The notes below the pieces were generated by a model, which saw only the letters and a list, made by a program, of their open reading frames with translations, ran no database searches and had not been told where the DNA came from. Both the position numbers and the translations under genes were made by a program. A stretch of 64,000 bases of DNA from SZUA-36 sp963759155. Lineage in GTDB: Bacteria > Pseudomonadota > Gammaproteobacteria > Xanthomonadales > SZUA-36. Below are positions 55,691 to 64,000 of this stretch, piece by piece; position 1 is the stretch's first letter; every line of letters begins with the position of its first letter. The stretch spans positions 124,001-188,000 of the forward strand of contig CAVWXX010000015.1 of the NCBI GenBank assembly GCA_963759155.1. Reading direction: 5' to 3'.

Positions 55691-58006
55691 ATGAAGTTTA
55701 AGTTATTACAACCGTTCTTGATCGGTATGCTTTGTTTATTGGGCACAGCGAACCTCGCTGCCAAATCAGAAACCATCGACAGTGGGCACTACACAACAAA
55801 AGACAGTGAATTCTACCTGACGCCCGAGCAGCTATTGTTCATCAGGCCGGGCCTGGTATTGAACATTACCGATGTCGTTGTTCCAGCCGACCGTCAAACA
55901 GAAGTGACCTTTACCTTAACGGACCCTGCGGGTCTGCCTTTGGACAGGACGGGCACCCTCACACCTGGGCCGGTAAGCACTTCTTTCGTCCTTTCGTTTA
56001 TCCCGTCATATGAAGAGTCATATGTCGCCTATACGACCCGTGTCCAGACCAGCCCGATTACCGGTGATTCTGCAGAACAGGCATCCACTGACTCAGGCGG
56101 TAGCTATACGGAACTGGCCATAGGCACCTATAAGTACAAATTTGGCACGATACTACCCGAGGCTTACGATGCAGATGCCACCCATACCCTCGGTGTATAC
56201 GCGACCCGTAACCTGAATGAATTCGACCTGGGCACCTATGTAGCGAATGAGCTTGATCATTTTGTTCCTTCCGGAACGGCTGAACCCATGCCCCGTGAAA
56301 TCGTTACCACAGAAACCTGCAATGGCAGATGCCATGACCCACTCGCCATCCATGGCGGATCACGCCAGAAAGTTGAGTTGTGTATTCTTTGCCATAACGC
56401 GAGCCAGGATATTGATCCGGACACAGGTAACTCGATTGATATGCCCTTGATGATCCACAAAATTCACATGGGTGAATACCTGACCGAGGACTACACTATT
56501 ATTGGTTACCGCCAATCTGTGCATAACTATAATGATGTCGTCTACCCTGCCCCCATTAATGAATGTACAGACTGCCATACCGGTGGTATTCCCACTGCGA
56601 ATTTCCCAATGGTTTCCACCCCTCCCGCAGCCCTGGTATGTGACAGCTCAAGCGTCGGTAGTGTTGTCCTGAATTGGGACTACACCGATAATGTTGAGAT
56701 CAAAGTTCGTACCGCCTCCAACCCTGAAGGTACTGGTTTTGCCACAGGCGGGCCATCAGGCTCTGTAGAGACTGGAAAATGGGTGGCAGACGGCACTACA
56801 TTTGATATTTACGATACGACCACCCAGAAATTGCTCCAATCCGTTCCGGTCAATGCCACGGTACTGGGTTGTGTCAGTAATGCGCCTGGTACCTTCAGGG
56901 GTGAAGCGGGCGCCCAGCATACCAACTGGATGGATCATCCCAGCCGCAAGACCTGTGGGTCATGTCACGACTATATCAACTGGGAAACGGGTGAAGGCCA
57001 CTCTGAAAACAACCTTGTCATGGTGGATGACATCACCTGCGACAACTGTCATGCACCTTACACCGGTAACGAGTTTGACCGTTCCGTTCAGGGTGCCCAC
57101 CTGGAACTCTACAAGTCAGCACAATTCCCGGGTGTGTTAGTCAAGTTCCTGGAGGTCACCAATACCAACCCGGGAGATAGTCCTACCGTGAAGTTTTCGG
57201 TAGGTAGCAAGAATAGCCCGATCGACCCGGCCACGCTGGATCGCTTCAGGTTGACCTTATCCGGGCCAAACGATGATTACAGCTTCCGCATCCAGGAAAT
57301 CGCCAACCGGTCTCACGTATGGGCCGGTGATAACACCTGGACCTATACCTTTGATCAGTCACTGCCCCAGGATGCGTCTGGCTCTTTCACCGTCAGCGTT
57401 GAAAGCCGGAACCTGGTTCCAATCGACTTTGATGGAACGGTATCCGAGGAGCGCGACAACGCAGAAAACCCGAGCATCGCCTTTGCGGTCACCGATGCAA
57501 CTGCCACACCCCGGCGCATGGTGGTTGACGACTTCAACTGCGAAAGCTGTCACTCCAACCTCGCATTCCATGGTGGCATCCGGCACGACCCGCAGTATTG
57601 CGCCACTTGCCACATGCCGGAAGCGCTCGATTTTGATGGAGACCAAACGATCCACCTCAAGTACATGGTGCACAGCATTCACCGTGGCGTAGATCTTCAA
57701 AACGGCTTCTCGATCGGTAACCGTGACTACAGCGACGTCATTTACCCGGGCGACCTGAGAAATTGTGATATGTGTCATGTCAATAATTCCCAGCAGGTAC
57801 CAGTGGGCAGCGCTTCGTTGCCGACCATGACGCCGCAGGCATGGTGGAGCCCGATGGCGCCAAACACCGCTGCCTGCCTGAGCTGTCATGATGATGACGA
57901 TTCAGCAGCTCATGCCTATGCCAACACCTCGTTTTTTGGTGAGTCCTGCGGAACCTGTCATGGCGAAGGCAAAGTGGCGGCGGTGGACAAGGTTCACGCA
58001 CACTAG
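55691..58006 (+). CDS. OmcA/MtrC-family decaheme c-type cytochrome, copy 3 (intact)
   Basis: A 771-residue exported cytochrome. Signal peptide (FLIGMLCLLGTANLAA, cut before KSE) without lipobox, a beta domain (about 25-190), heme sites 1-3 (CNGRCH, CILCH, CTDCH), a second beta domain, sites 4-5 (CGSCH, CDNCH), a third beta domain and sites 6-10 (CESCH, CATCH, CDMCH, CLSCH, CGTCH). The first site is CX3CH, the other nine CXXCH. Proteins of this family carry electrons across or outside the outer membrane to metals or other acceptors, but no MtrA or MtrB partner is nearby, and without a lipid anchor it may be periplasmic or secreted. GGGAGTCAGAG precedes the ATG. Confidence 0.92.
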   Translation: MKFKLLQPFLIGMLCLLGTANLAAKSETIDSGHYTTKDSEFYLTPEQLLFIRPGLVLNITDVVVPADRQTEVTFTLTDPAGLPLDRTGTLTPGPVSTSFVLSFIPSYEESYVAYTTRVQTSPITGDSAEQASTDSGGSYTELAIGTYKYKFGTILPEAYDADATHTLGVYATRNLNEFDLGTYVANELDHFVPSGTAEPMPREIVTTETCNGRCHDPLAIHGGSRQKVELCILCHNASQDIDPDTGNSIDMPLMIHKIHMGEYLTEDYTIIGYRQSVHNYNDVVYPAPINECTDCHTGGIPTANFPMVSTPPAALVCDSSSVGSVVLNWDYTDNVEIKVRTASNPEGTGFATGGPSGSVETGKWVADGTTFDIYDTTTQKLLQSVPVNATVLGCVSNAPGTFRGEAGAQHTNWMDHPSRKTCGSCHDYINWETGEGHSENNLVMVDDITCDNCHAPYTGNEFDRSVQGAHLELYKSAQFPGVLVKFLEVTNTNPGDSPTVKFSVGSKNSPIDPATLDRFRLTLSGPNDDYSFRIQEIANRSHVWAGDNTWTYTFDQSLPQDASGSFTVSVESRNLVPIDFDGTVSEERDNAENPSIAFAVTDATATPRRMVVDDFNCESCHSNLAFHGGIRHDPQYCATCHMPEALDFDGDQTIHLKYMVHSIHRGVDLQNGFSIGNRDYSDVIYPGDLRNCDMCHVNNSQQVPVGSASLPTMTPQAWWSPMAPNTAACLSCHDDDDSAAHAYANTSFFGESCGTCHGEGKVAAVDKVHAH

Positions 58007-58028
58007 CAACCTGATCTCAAGGTTCATC

Positions 58029-58062
58029 AACCCGCAGGGCGCCCTGTCGTCCTGCGGGTTTT
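58029..58062 (+). terminator. Terminator of decaheme copy 3
   Basis: 10-bp stem AACCCGCAGG / CCTGCGGGTT followed by TTTTC. Its sequence differs from the terminators of copies 1 and 2. Confidence 0.8.
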
Positions 58063-58262
58063 CATGCTGATGACGTTTTATATCAGTTTGCAGCTTCGAC
58101 TTCACAAATGAAAAAAGCTGTCAATCCCGGCCCGGTGCATGGCATCCAAGAATTGAGTTCAAAGCATGGTTCAAGCTGTGATATGGCAGGTATAATAATA
58201 ATTGCATTCGGGGTGATCCCAGACGATTTGCACAATTAAAAACAACACAGGGTCTCAATAAA

Positions 58263-59870
58263 GTGAAAGCTACGATCATTTCCAACCGCTGGATCGGCGT
58301 CACCTTATCGTTACTGGTTGCGCTGGCATTCGGTTTCTGGTCACTTTCTCTTGGTCAGGACAAGAACTGGGACCTGTTGAACTATCATTTGTATAATCCC
58401 TATGCCTTTTTTAACGACCGAATCGAGTTCGACCTTGCACCAGCGGGCATGCAAACCTTCTTCAGCCCCATGCTGGACATCATATATTTCGCCGCGATCT
58501 CTCATTTAAGCCCCAGGATGGTCGGGTTTCTGCTCGGTTTCATACACGGTCTGAATTTTTTCCTGATCTATAAAATTGCGAACAGAGTGCTCAAGGAGCA
58601 CGCGCAGAGCAGTATCTACGCGTTGCTGCTGGCCCTGGCGGGTGTGCTGTCGGTTGGTTTTCTGGCAGAGGTCGGCACGACGATGCACGATAGCCTGGTC
58701 GCCTTGTTCCCATTGTTGTCGCTATGGATGATCCTTTGCGCCATTGACGTGCTTGATTCGCCTGGTCAACGCCCCGTATGGGTGCTGGTTACCGGGGCCG
58801 GTCTTGTTGCCGGCACTGGTATCGGGTTAAAACTCGTGTCTGCAATCTATGCGTTACCGCTTTGTCTTGCCTTCTTGATACTTCCAATACCCTTTTTAAA
58901 GCGGTTCAAGCTCGCCTTTGTTTTTGGCCTGTCAGTATTGGCGGGTTTGGCGCTAACGGGTGGTTATTGGTTGTTTGAGGTTTGGCGTCTGTTCGGCAAC
59001 CCACTGTTCCCCCAGTTTAATAACTACTTCCAGGGGGAACTGGCGACATTTCACGAAACCCGTGACCTGCGTTTTTTACCCGGGACACTTTTCGATAAAA
59101 TTTTCTACCCGCTTATCTTTACCCTTGATCCACAAAGGGTGGCTGAACTCAAGTACCAGCAGTACAGTTGGCTTATCGCCTATGCGGCGGTTCTGAGCTT
59201 GCTGGTCTACAAGGTTATCAACTATTTCAGGAAGACCGTGGTGCAAAAACCATGGCCGCCGGAAGCGACATATCTACTGACATTTTTCTGTATCAGTTAC
59301 TTTTTTTGGTTGAACATTTTTGGAATCTACCGATACCTTGCCGTCATCGAGTTTTTGATCCCGCTTTTGCTGTTTATCATTATCACTTACACCGCCAGGT
59401 CCCGCTTTGCGGTGCCGGTAGCGCTGTTGCTTGTCGGTGTATTGACCCTGGTGAATTTAGATGGTGCGCCGGACTGGGGGCACTCCGAATGGGCTGATAC
59501 GGTCTACAGCATAGAGACCAATGGTTTAGAACTCGACCCCGAACCCGCTGGCATCTACCTGGCAGGCCAGCCATTGGCGTGGATTGTGCCTGCCATGGAT
59601 ATTCGAACACCCTTTGTCCAGATTGTACCTAACATGGGTGTGTCCGATGCCTACTGGCAACGTGCTAAAATCCTCACCTCGAACCGAAGCGGAAAACAAT
59701 ACGTCATATACGAATCGGACAATCCAGTCATCTGGCAGCGTTCAAGTGAAGCCCTGCTAAAGCTTGGCCTGGCTGTTGACGACAAAAGTTGCGGTCAGGT
59801 CGATGCATTCCTCGGTAAAGCCAGACATGAATACCGGTTTTGTGAACTTAAAAATACGGAGCCAAATTAA
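58263..59870 (+). CDS. GT-C-type membrane glycosyltransferase
   Basis: A 535-residue protein with about 11 membrane helices and a C-terminal soluble part. The first outer loop contains DKNWDLLNYHLYNPYAF, with an acidic pair in the position of the catalytic Asp of GT-C enzymes that use polyprenyl-phosphate sugars. It begins with GTG. The next two genes encode a polyprenyl-phosphate sugar synthase and a GtrA-type protein, the standard three-part system in which a sugar is charged on the inside, flipped and then transferred in the periplasm by this enzyme to a glycan or lipid. Overlaps the next gene by one base (TAATG). Confidence 0.75.
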   Translation: MKATIISNRWIGVTLSLLVALAFGFWSLSLGQDKNWDLLNYHLYNPYAFFNDRIEFDLAPAGMQTFFSPMLDIIYFAAISHLSPRMVGFLLGFIHGLNFFLIYKIANRVLKEHAQSSIYALLLALAGVLSVGFLAEVGTTMHDSLVALFPLLSLWMILCAIDVLDSPGQRPVWVLVTGAGLVAGTGIGLKLVSAIYALPLCLAFLILPIPFLKRFKLAFVFGLSVLAGLALTGGYWLFEVWRLFGNPLFPQFNNYFQGELATFHETRDLRFLPGTLFDKIFYPLIFTLDPQRVAELKYQQYSWLIAYAAVLSLLVYKVINYFRKTVVQKPWPPEATYLLTFFCISYFFWLNIFGIYRYLAVIEFLIPLLLFIIITYTARSRFAVPVALLLVGVLTLVNLDGAPDWGHSEWADTVYSIETNGLELDPEPAGIYLAGQPLAWIVPAMDIRTPFVQIVPNMGVSDAYWQRAKILTSNRSGKQYVIYESDNPVIWQRSSEALLKLGLAVDDKSCGQVDAFLGKARHEYRFCELKNTEPN

Positions 59871-60826
59871 TGCAAGCCAAACACCCGCAACTGGCTGATC
59901 TTCGCATTGCAGTCATACTTCCCTGTTATAACGAAGAGCAGGCCATCGTTAAGGTTATCAACGAGTTTCAGGACGCGCTGCCCGAGGCTGTCATTTACGT
60001 ATTTGACAACAACTCCACCGACCGCACAGCCGAGGTGGCCCGTGCCGCCGGCGCCAATGTTGCTCATGTTGCATTGAAGGGCAAAGGTAACGTGGTACGC
60101 AGGATGTTTGCCGACGTAGAGGCGGATATTTACCTGATGACGGACGGTGATTGCACCTACGATGTGAGCGTGGTCCGCAGCCTGGTCAATAAACTACTGG
60201 CAGAAAACCTGGATATGGTGGTTGGTTGCCGTGTTGATCGTGGGGAGGCCGAAAATTACAGAAGGGGCCACCGTTTTGGTAACCAGCTACTTACCGGGTC
60301 CGTCCGGCGCATTTTTGGTGGACAGTTCACCGACATGCTATCGGGTTACCGGGTGTTCTCTCGACGGTTTGTAAAGTCGTTCCCCACAATGGCAAGAGGT
60401 TTTGAAATCGAGACTGAACTGACCGTGCATGCACTCGAATTACGTATGCCCTGCGGTGAGGTTGAAACAGCCTACGGTTCCCGTCCCGAAGAGTCGGAAA
60501 GCAAATTATCCACCTATCGTGATGGCTTCCGCATACTTAAGACCATTGGTCGCTTGTACATGATTGAGCGTCCACTCCAATTTTTCAGCATTTTGAGTGC
60601 CATTCTCGCATTGGTGTCAGTTGCAATTGCACTACCGTTACTTCCGGAATACCTGGCAACAGGTCTGGTTCCGCGCTTTCCGACAGCGATACTTGCGACG
60701 GGATTGATGATATCGGCCCTGCTGGCATTCGGCTGCGGTTTACTTCTCGATAATGTGACCCGTGGACGCCAGGAGTTAAAAAGACTGTCATACCTGTCAA
60801 TTCCCGGGGTATCCCACAAAGATTAG
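59870..60826 (+). CDS. GT2 polyprenyl-phosphate glycosyltransferase (GtrB/DPM-like)
   Basis: A 318-residue enzyme. The GT-A domain reads IAVILPCYNEEQAIVKVI, VFDNNSTDRT and the metal-binding MTDGDCTYD; MARGFEIETELTVHALE matches the dolichyl-phosphate-mannose synthase group. Two C-terminal helices (FSILSAILALVSVAIALPLL and AILATGLMISALLAFGCGLL, each 20 residues) hold it in the inner membrane. It loads a sugar from a nucleotide donor onto undecaprenyl phosphate on the cytoplasmic face. Sits between the GT-C and GtrA genes. Confidence 0.88.
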   Translation: MQAKHPQLADLRIAVILPCYNEEQAIVKVINEFQDALPEAVIYVFDNNSTDRTAEVARAAGANVAHVALKGKGNVVRRMFADVEADIYLMTDGDCTYDVSVVRSLVNKLLAENLDMVVGCRVDRGEAENYRRGHRFGNQLLTGSVRRIFGGQFTDMLSGYRVFSRRFVKSFPTMARGFEIETELTVHALELRMPCGEVETAYGSRPEESESKLSTYRDGFRILKTIGRLYMIERPLQFFSILSAILALVSVAIALPLLPEYLATGLVPRFPTAILATGLMISALLAFGCGLLLDNVTRGRQELKRLSYLSIPGVSHKD

Positions 60827-60828
60827 AC

Positions 60829-61227
60829 ATGAAAGTCGTTCGGGAACTTGTGCTATTTGGCCTCGTCGGCGTTATTGGATTCCTGGTTGACTCTGGTGTT
60901 CTCTATCTGCTCAAGTCATCCCTGGGGCTGTATTATGGCCGCCTGTTCTCGTTTATCTGCGCCGTACTGACAACATGGGTACTGAATCGTCACCTGACGT
61001 TCTCCAAACGGGCCTCGGGTCTGTCGCTGGTCAATGAGTTCTTCCGCTACCTGGGTCTGATGCTGGGGGGTGGCGTGGTCAACTACGTGAGTTACGCACT
61101 GCTGGTGTATTTTGTTGAGTTTGTGGCAAGACAACCCGTTTGGGGCGTGGCGGTGGGGAGTTGCGCGGGTATGATGGTGAATTATCTGCTGGCCAGGTTT
61201 TTCATATTCCGGGGCAAGACCACCTGA
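60829..61227 (+). CDS. GtrA-family membrane protein (putative flippase)
   Basis: A 132-residue protein with four helices and the GtrA pattern: LVLFGLVGVIGFLVDSGVLYLL cut by Gly-rich turns, TTWVLNRHLTFSKR and the final MVNYLLARFFIFRGK. GtrA proteins are thought to move polyprenyl-phosphate sugars across the inner membrane for use by a GT-C enzyme. Starts 2 bases after the GT2 gene, completing the three-gene operon. Confidence 0.88.
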   Translation: MKVVRELVLFGLVGVIGFLVDSGVLYLLKSSLGLYYGRLFSFICAVLTTWVLNRHLTFSKRASGLSLVNEFFRYLGLMLGGGVVNYVSYALLVYFVEFVARQPVWGVAVGSCAGMMVNYLLARFFIFRGKTT

Positions 61228-61248
61228 AACCGGGTCATAGGTTGCGGC

Positions 61249-61725
61249 TCACCTTCTTTGCCTGAAAAAGTCTTTCAGCAGGGCTGAACTTTCCCCGGCC
61301 AGACAAGCTCCCGTGACTTCAAGCCTGTGATTGTGGGCGGGATCAGCCAGCCAATCAAACCTGCCACCAGCGGCACCCGTTTTGGGATCATTTGCACCAA
61401 AGACGACACGCTTCAAGCGGGCATGAATCATGGCACCAACACACATTGGACAGGGCTCCAGGGTCACGTAAAGACTACAGCCAATCAGCCTGTGGTTTCC
61501 AAGCTTCTCACCCGCGTCGCGCATGGCCATGATTTCCGCGTGTGCCGATGGGTCATTGAGACCGATATTCTGGTTCCAGCCACGACCGACGATTTCTCCA
61601 TCCAGAACAACCACCGCTCCGATGGGGACTTCCTGTTCAAGACCCGCACGCTTCGCCAGCAGCAGCGCCTTGCCCATCCAGACAAGATCCTGATCATCAT
61701 GTGTTTCAGTGGAAATACCTGGCAT
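61249..61725 (-). CDS. tadA: tRNA-specific adenosine deaminase
   Basis: A 158-residue zinc deaminase with SAHAEIMAM (zinc His and catalytic Glu) and TLEPCPMCVGAMIHAR (two zinc Cys), then VVFGANDPKTGAAGG. TadA makes inosine at the wobble position of tRNA-Arg(ACG) and is essential in most bacteria. It lies 3 bases after the upstream oxygenase gene, so it may be co-transcribed. Convergent with the GtrA gene. Confidence 0.93.
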   Translation of the reverse strand: MPGISTETHDDQDLVWMGKALLLAKRAGLEQEVPIGAVVVLDGEIVGRGWNQNIGLNDPSAHAEIMAMRDAGEKLGNHRLIGCSLYVTLEPCPMCVGAMIHARLKRVVFGANDPKTGAAGGRFDWLADPAHNHRLEVTGACLAGESSALLKDFFRQRR

Positions 61726-61728
61726 GAA

Positions 61729-62781
61729 TCAGCCCTTCCCGGATAACGCCCGCTTCAACATTCTTAAAGGCCGGGTCAAACGCCACGATGTTGATCCTTT
61801 AAGTTCCTTGATGCGATACTGCAAGCCCGCAACGCGTTTTTTCAATAGAACAACTTCGACACTGTCATTCACATCAGGCTCAAAGTCTTCGATCGCTTCA
61901 TCGACGCTCATCTCACCACGCAGGTAATTCAGGTCTGTGTTGAGGTGCTGAATGTCAGCGTACAAACGCTTGAGGTGTTGGTCCCTGCTTGCCAGCAAAT
62001 TATGGACCTGCTGCAAATCAGCCTCACCTAACACCATGCCGGTTTCAAAATGTTCCGGCAAATGCTCCTCAACATAAATGGTGGAATGCTCAGCCCCGAT
62101 TTCCTCTGCTGGCCGCTTATCAGTGTAGTAATAGAGGGCAAAACTTTTACGCGACAACTCACGTTTGTCCTCAGGCAGGTTGATCTGCTTAAAACCATGC
62201 CATGAATGTTCATTGGTTTCGAAAATGACGCAGCGGTTAAACGCCGGCGTAATCGTTACGATTTCATCATCCGCGGGTGGCCTGTAAGGATCACGGTGTA
62301 ACTGGATAGAACCACCCCATGCCCGGTCCCATTCAGGGCTGAGATAAAAGATCAGGTTTAAGCGTCTGTGTTGGCGGGTTATTGGATGAAAATTGAAATC
62401 CACGTGCGGATTCAGACTCTGCCCATGCAGGTTCTCGTGCGTACCCCCACCAAAGTAATAGGGATCAAATTGCAGCTCGCGAACACCGGTAATGTCTGAA
62501 ATCATCTTGCGAAACTCTTCCCCCTGTACCAGTCTGTCGAGCTGCTGCCAGACAGGGCCGAGTCCGGATACCTTTTCCTGCACCGCCTTGCCACCGACCT
62601 CCCCGTTTTCGTTGACTGCCAGCTTCTCATCAAAAACAGGAAAATTTTCCAGCAGAGACCGGGCAAAGTCACCGTCAAGGAAGTCGTCTATGGCAATGTG
62701 CCGGAACGGACGGGCTGATTGAAATGTCGCTTGCAGCTCTGCCCTGTTGTCTTTCACATATGGGTTCACAAATTCATTCAT
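61729..62781 (-). CDS. 2-oxoglutarate/Fe(II) oxygenase with C-terminal coiled coil
   Basis: A 350-residue protein. Residues about 25-225 form a prolyl-4-hydroxylase-like oxygenase: His126 and Asp128 in NPHVDFNFH, His195 in NEHSWHGF, and an Arg near 211 (SRKSFALYYY) for 2-oxoglutarate. Residues about 255-335 are a charged coiled coil, followed by GSTSWRLTRPLRMLKR, a short tail I associate with glycosyltransferases and other surface-glycan enzymes. It could hydroxylate a sugar, peptide or lipid in glycan synthesis; context (methyltransferase upstream, glycan operon opposite) supports this weakly. The ATG overlaps nothing and is 11 bases after the methyltransferase stop. Confidence 0.78.
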   Translation of the reverse strand: MNEFVNPYVKDNRAELQATFQSARPFRHIAIDDFLDGDFARSLLENFPVFDEKLAVNENGEVGGKAVQEKVSGLGPVWQQLDRLVQGEEFRKMISDITGVRELQFDPYYFGGGTHENLHGQSLNPHVDFNFHPITRQHRRLNLIFYLSPEWDRAWGGSIQLHRDPYRPPADDEIVTITPAFNRCVIFETNEHSWHGFKQINLPEDKRELSRKSFALYYYTDKRPAEEIGAEHSTIYVEEHLPEHFETGMVLGEADLQQVHNLLASRDQHLKRLYADIQHLNTDLNYLRGEMSVDEAIEDFEPDVNDSVEVVLLKKRVAGLQYRIKELKGSTSWRLTRPLRMLKRALSGKG

Positions 62782-62792
62782 TAATCAACTCT

Positions 62793-64000
62793 CTAAGGTT
62801 CAGACGACGCTTCAACCGGTATACTTCGCAGACAATGCGCTGGTGTTAAAGCCGGATGTCTTAAGACTGTCTCCGTTTCCCTGTTCGTGAGCACCGCCAG
62901 CATCGAAACCGGCTTTAGCTCGCCATTGATTATTCCTGCTTCATCACGGGCGTGAACACGACCAACAAAATCTCTGTCCCAGTCAACATCGGTGTCGAAA
63001 TTGTGACCGAAAAAGCGATCAAACAAAACAAAAACAAGATTCCCATAAGGAAAAAAGAACTTGAAGTTAAAACGTTCCAAAAGTAGCGGCAGAATATCCT
63101 GTGAATGCAAGCTTCCAAATTCCCTGGCGGAATGATCTGAATTGATAAATTGTGTCTCCTGCCTGTTCAGCAAATTGTTATATCGATAGCTTTTCGGAAG
63201 TTCATCCCAGAATGGTTTGAGGGCATCAACTGTTTCAGGCCATTGCATGTGAGCATTTCTACCGATCATATCGGAGATGATGAATAAACCATCGGGTACC
63301 AAAGACTGTTTGACATTAGCGAACAGGCCTTCAAGATTGCTGACACGGTGCAACGCTTGATGTGCGTAAACAATTCCATATCTTTTGAACGAAACCCAAC
63401 TGTCCGGATCATCGTGCTTGAACAGAAAGTACTTACTCAGACCTGCCGCTTCAACCGCCTTTTTACCCACATTCAATTTATCTCTATTGACATCAAGGCA
63501 TTCGATAACGAAATCATTCAACTGCCACTCCAGCAGCTTCTTGGTGAGCCTGATCTCAAAATCACACTCTTCTGAGCTGAGGCTCAATATATTGACCCTT
63601 TGATTTATGGATTCTTTCAAATAGGCTTTTGTATATTGAAAAAAGAAATCTTCAGGACCGTTGAACCCATGGCGTGACATTTCAGGTACAAGATACCTGG
63701 TTGACCAATAGTGAAAAATATCAGGTAAATCAGGTACCTCTATGACATTAACAGGTGAACGACTGGGGATTGGGGTTGGTCTCGCCCTTCCGTAGAATAG
63801 TCGTCCATACACTCGTTTCGAAAAATGTTCCAGGGAATAAATGGCGTAGCGTGAGAACTCAGTCAAGCTTTCCGTAATGTGCTGTGCATGATAACGCGCA
63901 CTGTGCCAGGCCGATTTTGCATTGACATACCTGTTGTTTCCAGTGGTAAGTTTGCGTGCGATAAATACGACATTTTTACCCGGGTAAGCCCACTTTTTTG
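62793..64000 (-). CDS. Class I SAM-dependent methyltransferase-like protein (5' partial)
   Basis: The frame is open from 64000 down to 62793, so the true start is outside the window; a TTG at 63866 is not a convincing start because the upstream codons read as ordinary coding sequence (NVVFIARKLTTGNN, SAWHSARYHAQ). The visible 400 or so residues contain a degenerate methyltransferase core: RVNILSLSSEECDFEI in the place of the SAM loop, IECLDVNRDKLNVG, IVYAHQALHRVSNLEGLFA and VPDGLFIISDMIG. The Gly-rich loop is weak, so SAM binding is plausible but unproven. It precedes the 2-oxoglutarate oxygenase on the same strand and may act on the same molecule. Confidence 0.65.
   Translation of the reverse strand, partial: KKWAYPGKNVVFIARKLTTGNNRYVNAKSAWHSARYHAQHITESLTEFSRYAIYSLEHFSKRVYGRLFYGRARPTPIPSRSPVNVIEVPDLPDIFHYWSTRYLVPEMSRHGFNGPEDFFFQYTKAYLKESINQRVNILSLSSEECDFEIRLTKKLLEWQLNDFVIECLDVNRDKLNVGKKAVEAAGLSKYFLFKHDDPDSWVSFKRYGIVYAHQALHRVSNLEGLFANVKQSLVPDGLFIISDMIGRNAHMQWPETVDALKPFWDELPKSYRYNNLLNRQETQFINSDHSAREFGSLHSQDILPLLLERFNFKFFFPYGNLVFVLFDRFFGHNFDTDVDWDRDFVGRVHARDEAGIINGELKPVSMLAVLTNRETETVLRHPALTPAHCLRSIPVEASSEP

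Noticed and set aside
62793..63866. TTG at 63866 as the start of the last gene
   Set aside because: The frame stays open to the window edge and the upstream codons look coding, so the gene is treated as 5' partial.

Overview
The window looks like a piece of a chromosome from a marine or aquatic heterotrophic gammaproteobacterium. Evidence: AceK next to glyoxylate-shunt type metabolism, an E. coli-type class II fructose-bisphosphate aldolase, MetA plus a direct sulfhydrylase, YheS, TonB-dependent receptors, a TPR-sulfotransferase, and OmcA/MtrC-family decaheme cytochromes. Closer placement is not possible from the sequence alone. I saw no rRNA, tRNA, CRISPR array, prophage or intact insertion sequence. 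The first and last genes both run off the ends of the window.

Layout. 0-9.8 kb: a MocR-like regulator (5' cut off), a nitrilase-family amidohydrolase, a TonB-dependent receptor with terminator, then a tightly packed TPR-sulfotransferase / SxxK serine hydrolase lipoprotein / MFS permease set that looks like an uptake-and-processing module for an unknown compound. 9.8-18.1 kb: a CDGSH-glutamate synthase fusion behind a glutathionyl-hydroquinone reductase, with a divergent LysR regulator and a 16-bp palindrome between them, then a DUF1684 protein, a membrane sulfatase-like hydrolase and a CPD photolyase. 18.2-27.1 kb: a fasciclin-domain protein and a nine-gene minus-strand operon (two CFA-type methyltransferases, DUF2878, DUF1295, a secreted protein, lipocalin, acyl desaturase, FAD amine oxidase, DUF1365), a membrane-lipid remodelling set of the kind induced by light or singlet oxygen elsewhere. 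Both transcription units carry the same 16-nt operator-like word at the same place in their promoters. 27.3-37.1 kb: housekeeping and metabolic genes (GabT, fructosamine-kinase family, AGT-family transaminase, DUF4136 lipoprotein, YheS, MaoC hydratase, SurE). 37.7-44 kb: ALDH16-like dehydrogenase with DeoC, a second TonB receptor and an SGNH hydrolase; then AceK (44-46 kb), MetY, MetA and FbaA (46.9-50.4 kb).

50.7-58.0 kb holds three tandem decaheme cytochrome genes, each with its own terminator and an FNR/FixK-like dyad about 140 nt upstream of the start. The third is intact. The first is broken by about ten single-base shifts and the second only near its 5' end, so the damage fills one continuous stretch from about 51.0 to 53.6 kb. 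58.3-64 kb: a GT-C / GT2 / GtrA glycan-modification operon, TadA, a 2-oxoglutarate oxygenase and a methyltransferase that runs off the end.

The two large non-coding gaps (37.13-37.75 kb and 46.02-46.87 kb) both lie between convergent genes and are filled with long inverted repeats. In the first, two hairpins share a 50-nt loop while their perfectly paired 20-bp arms differ from one another. These hairpin islands are the least explained sequence in the window.
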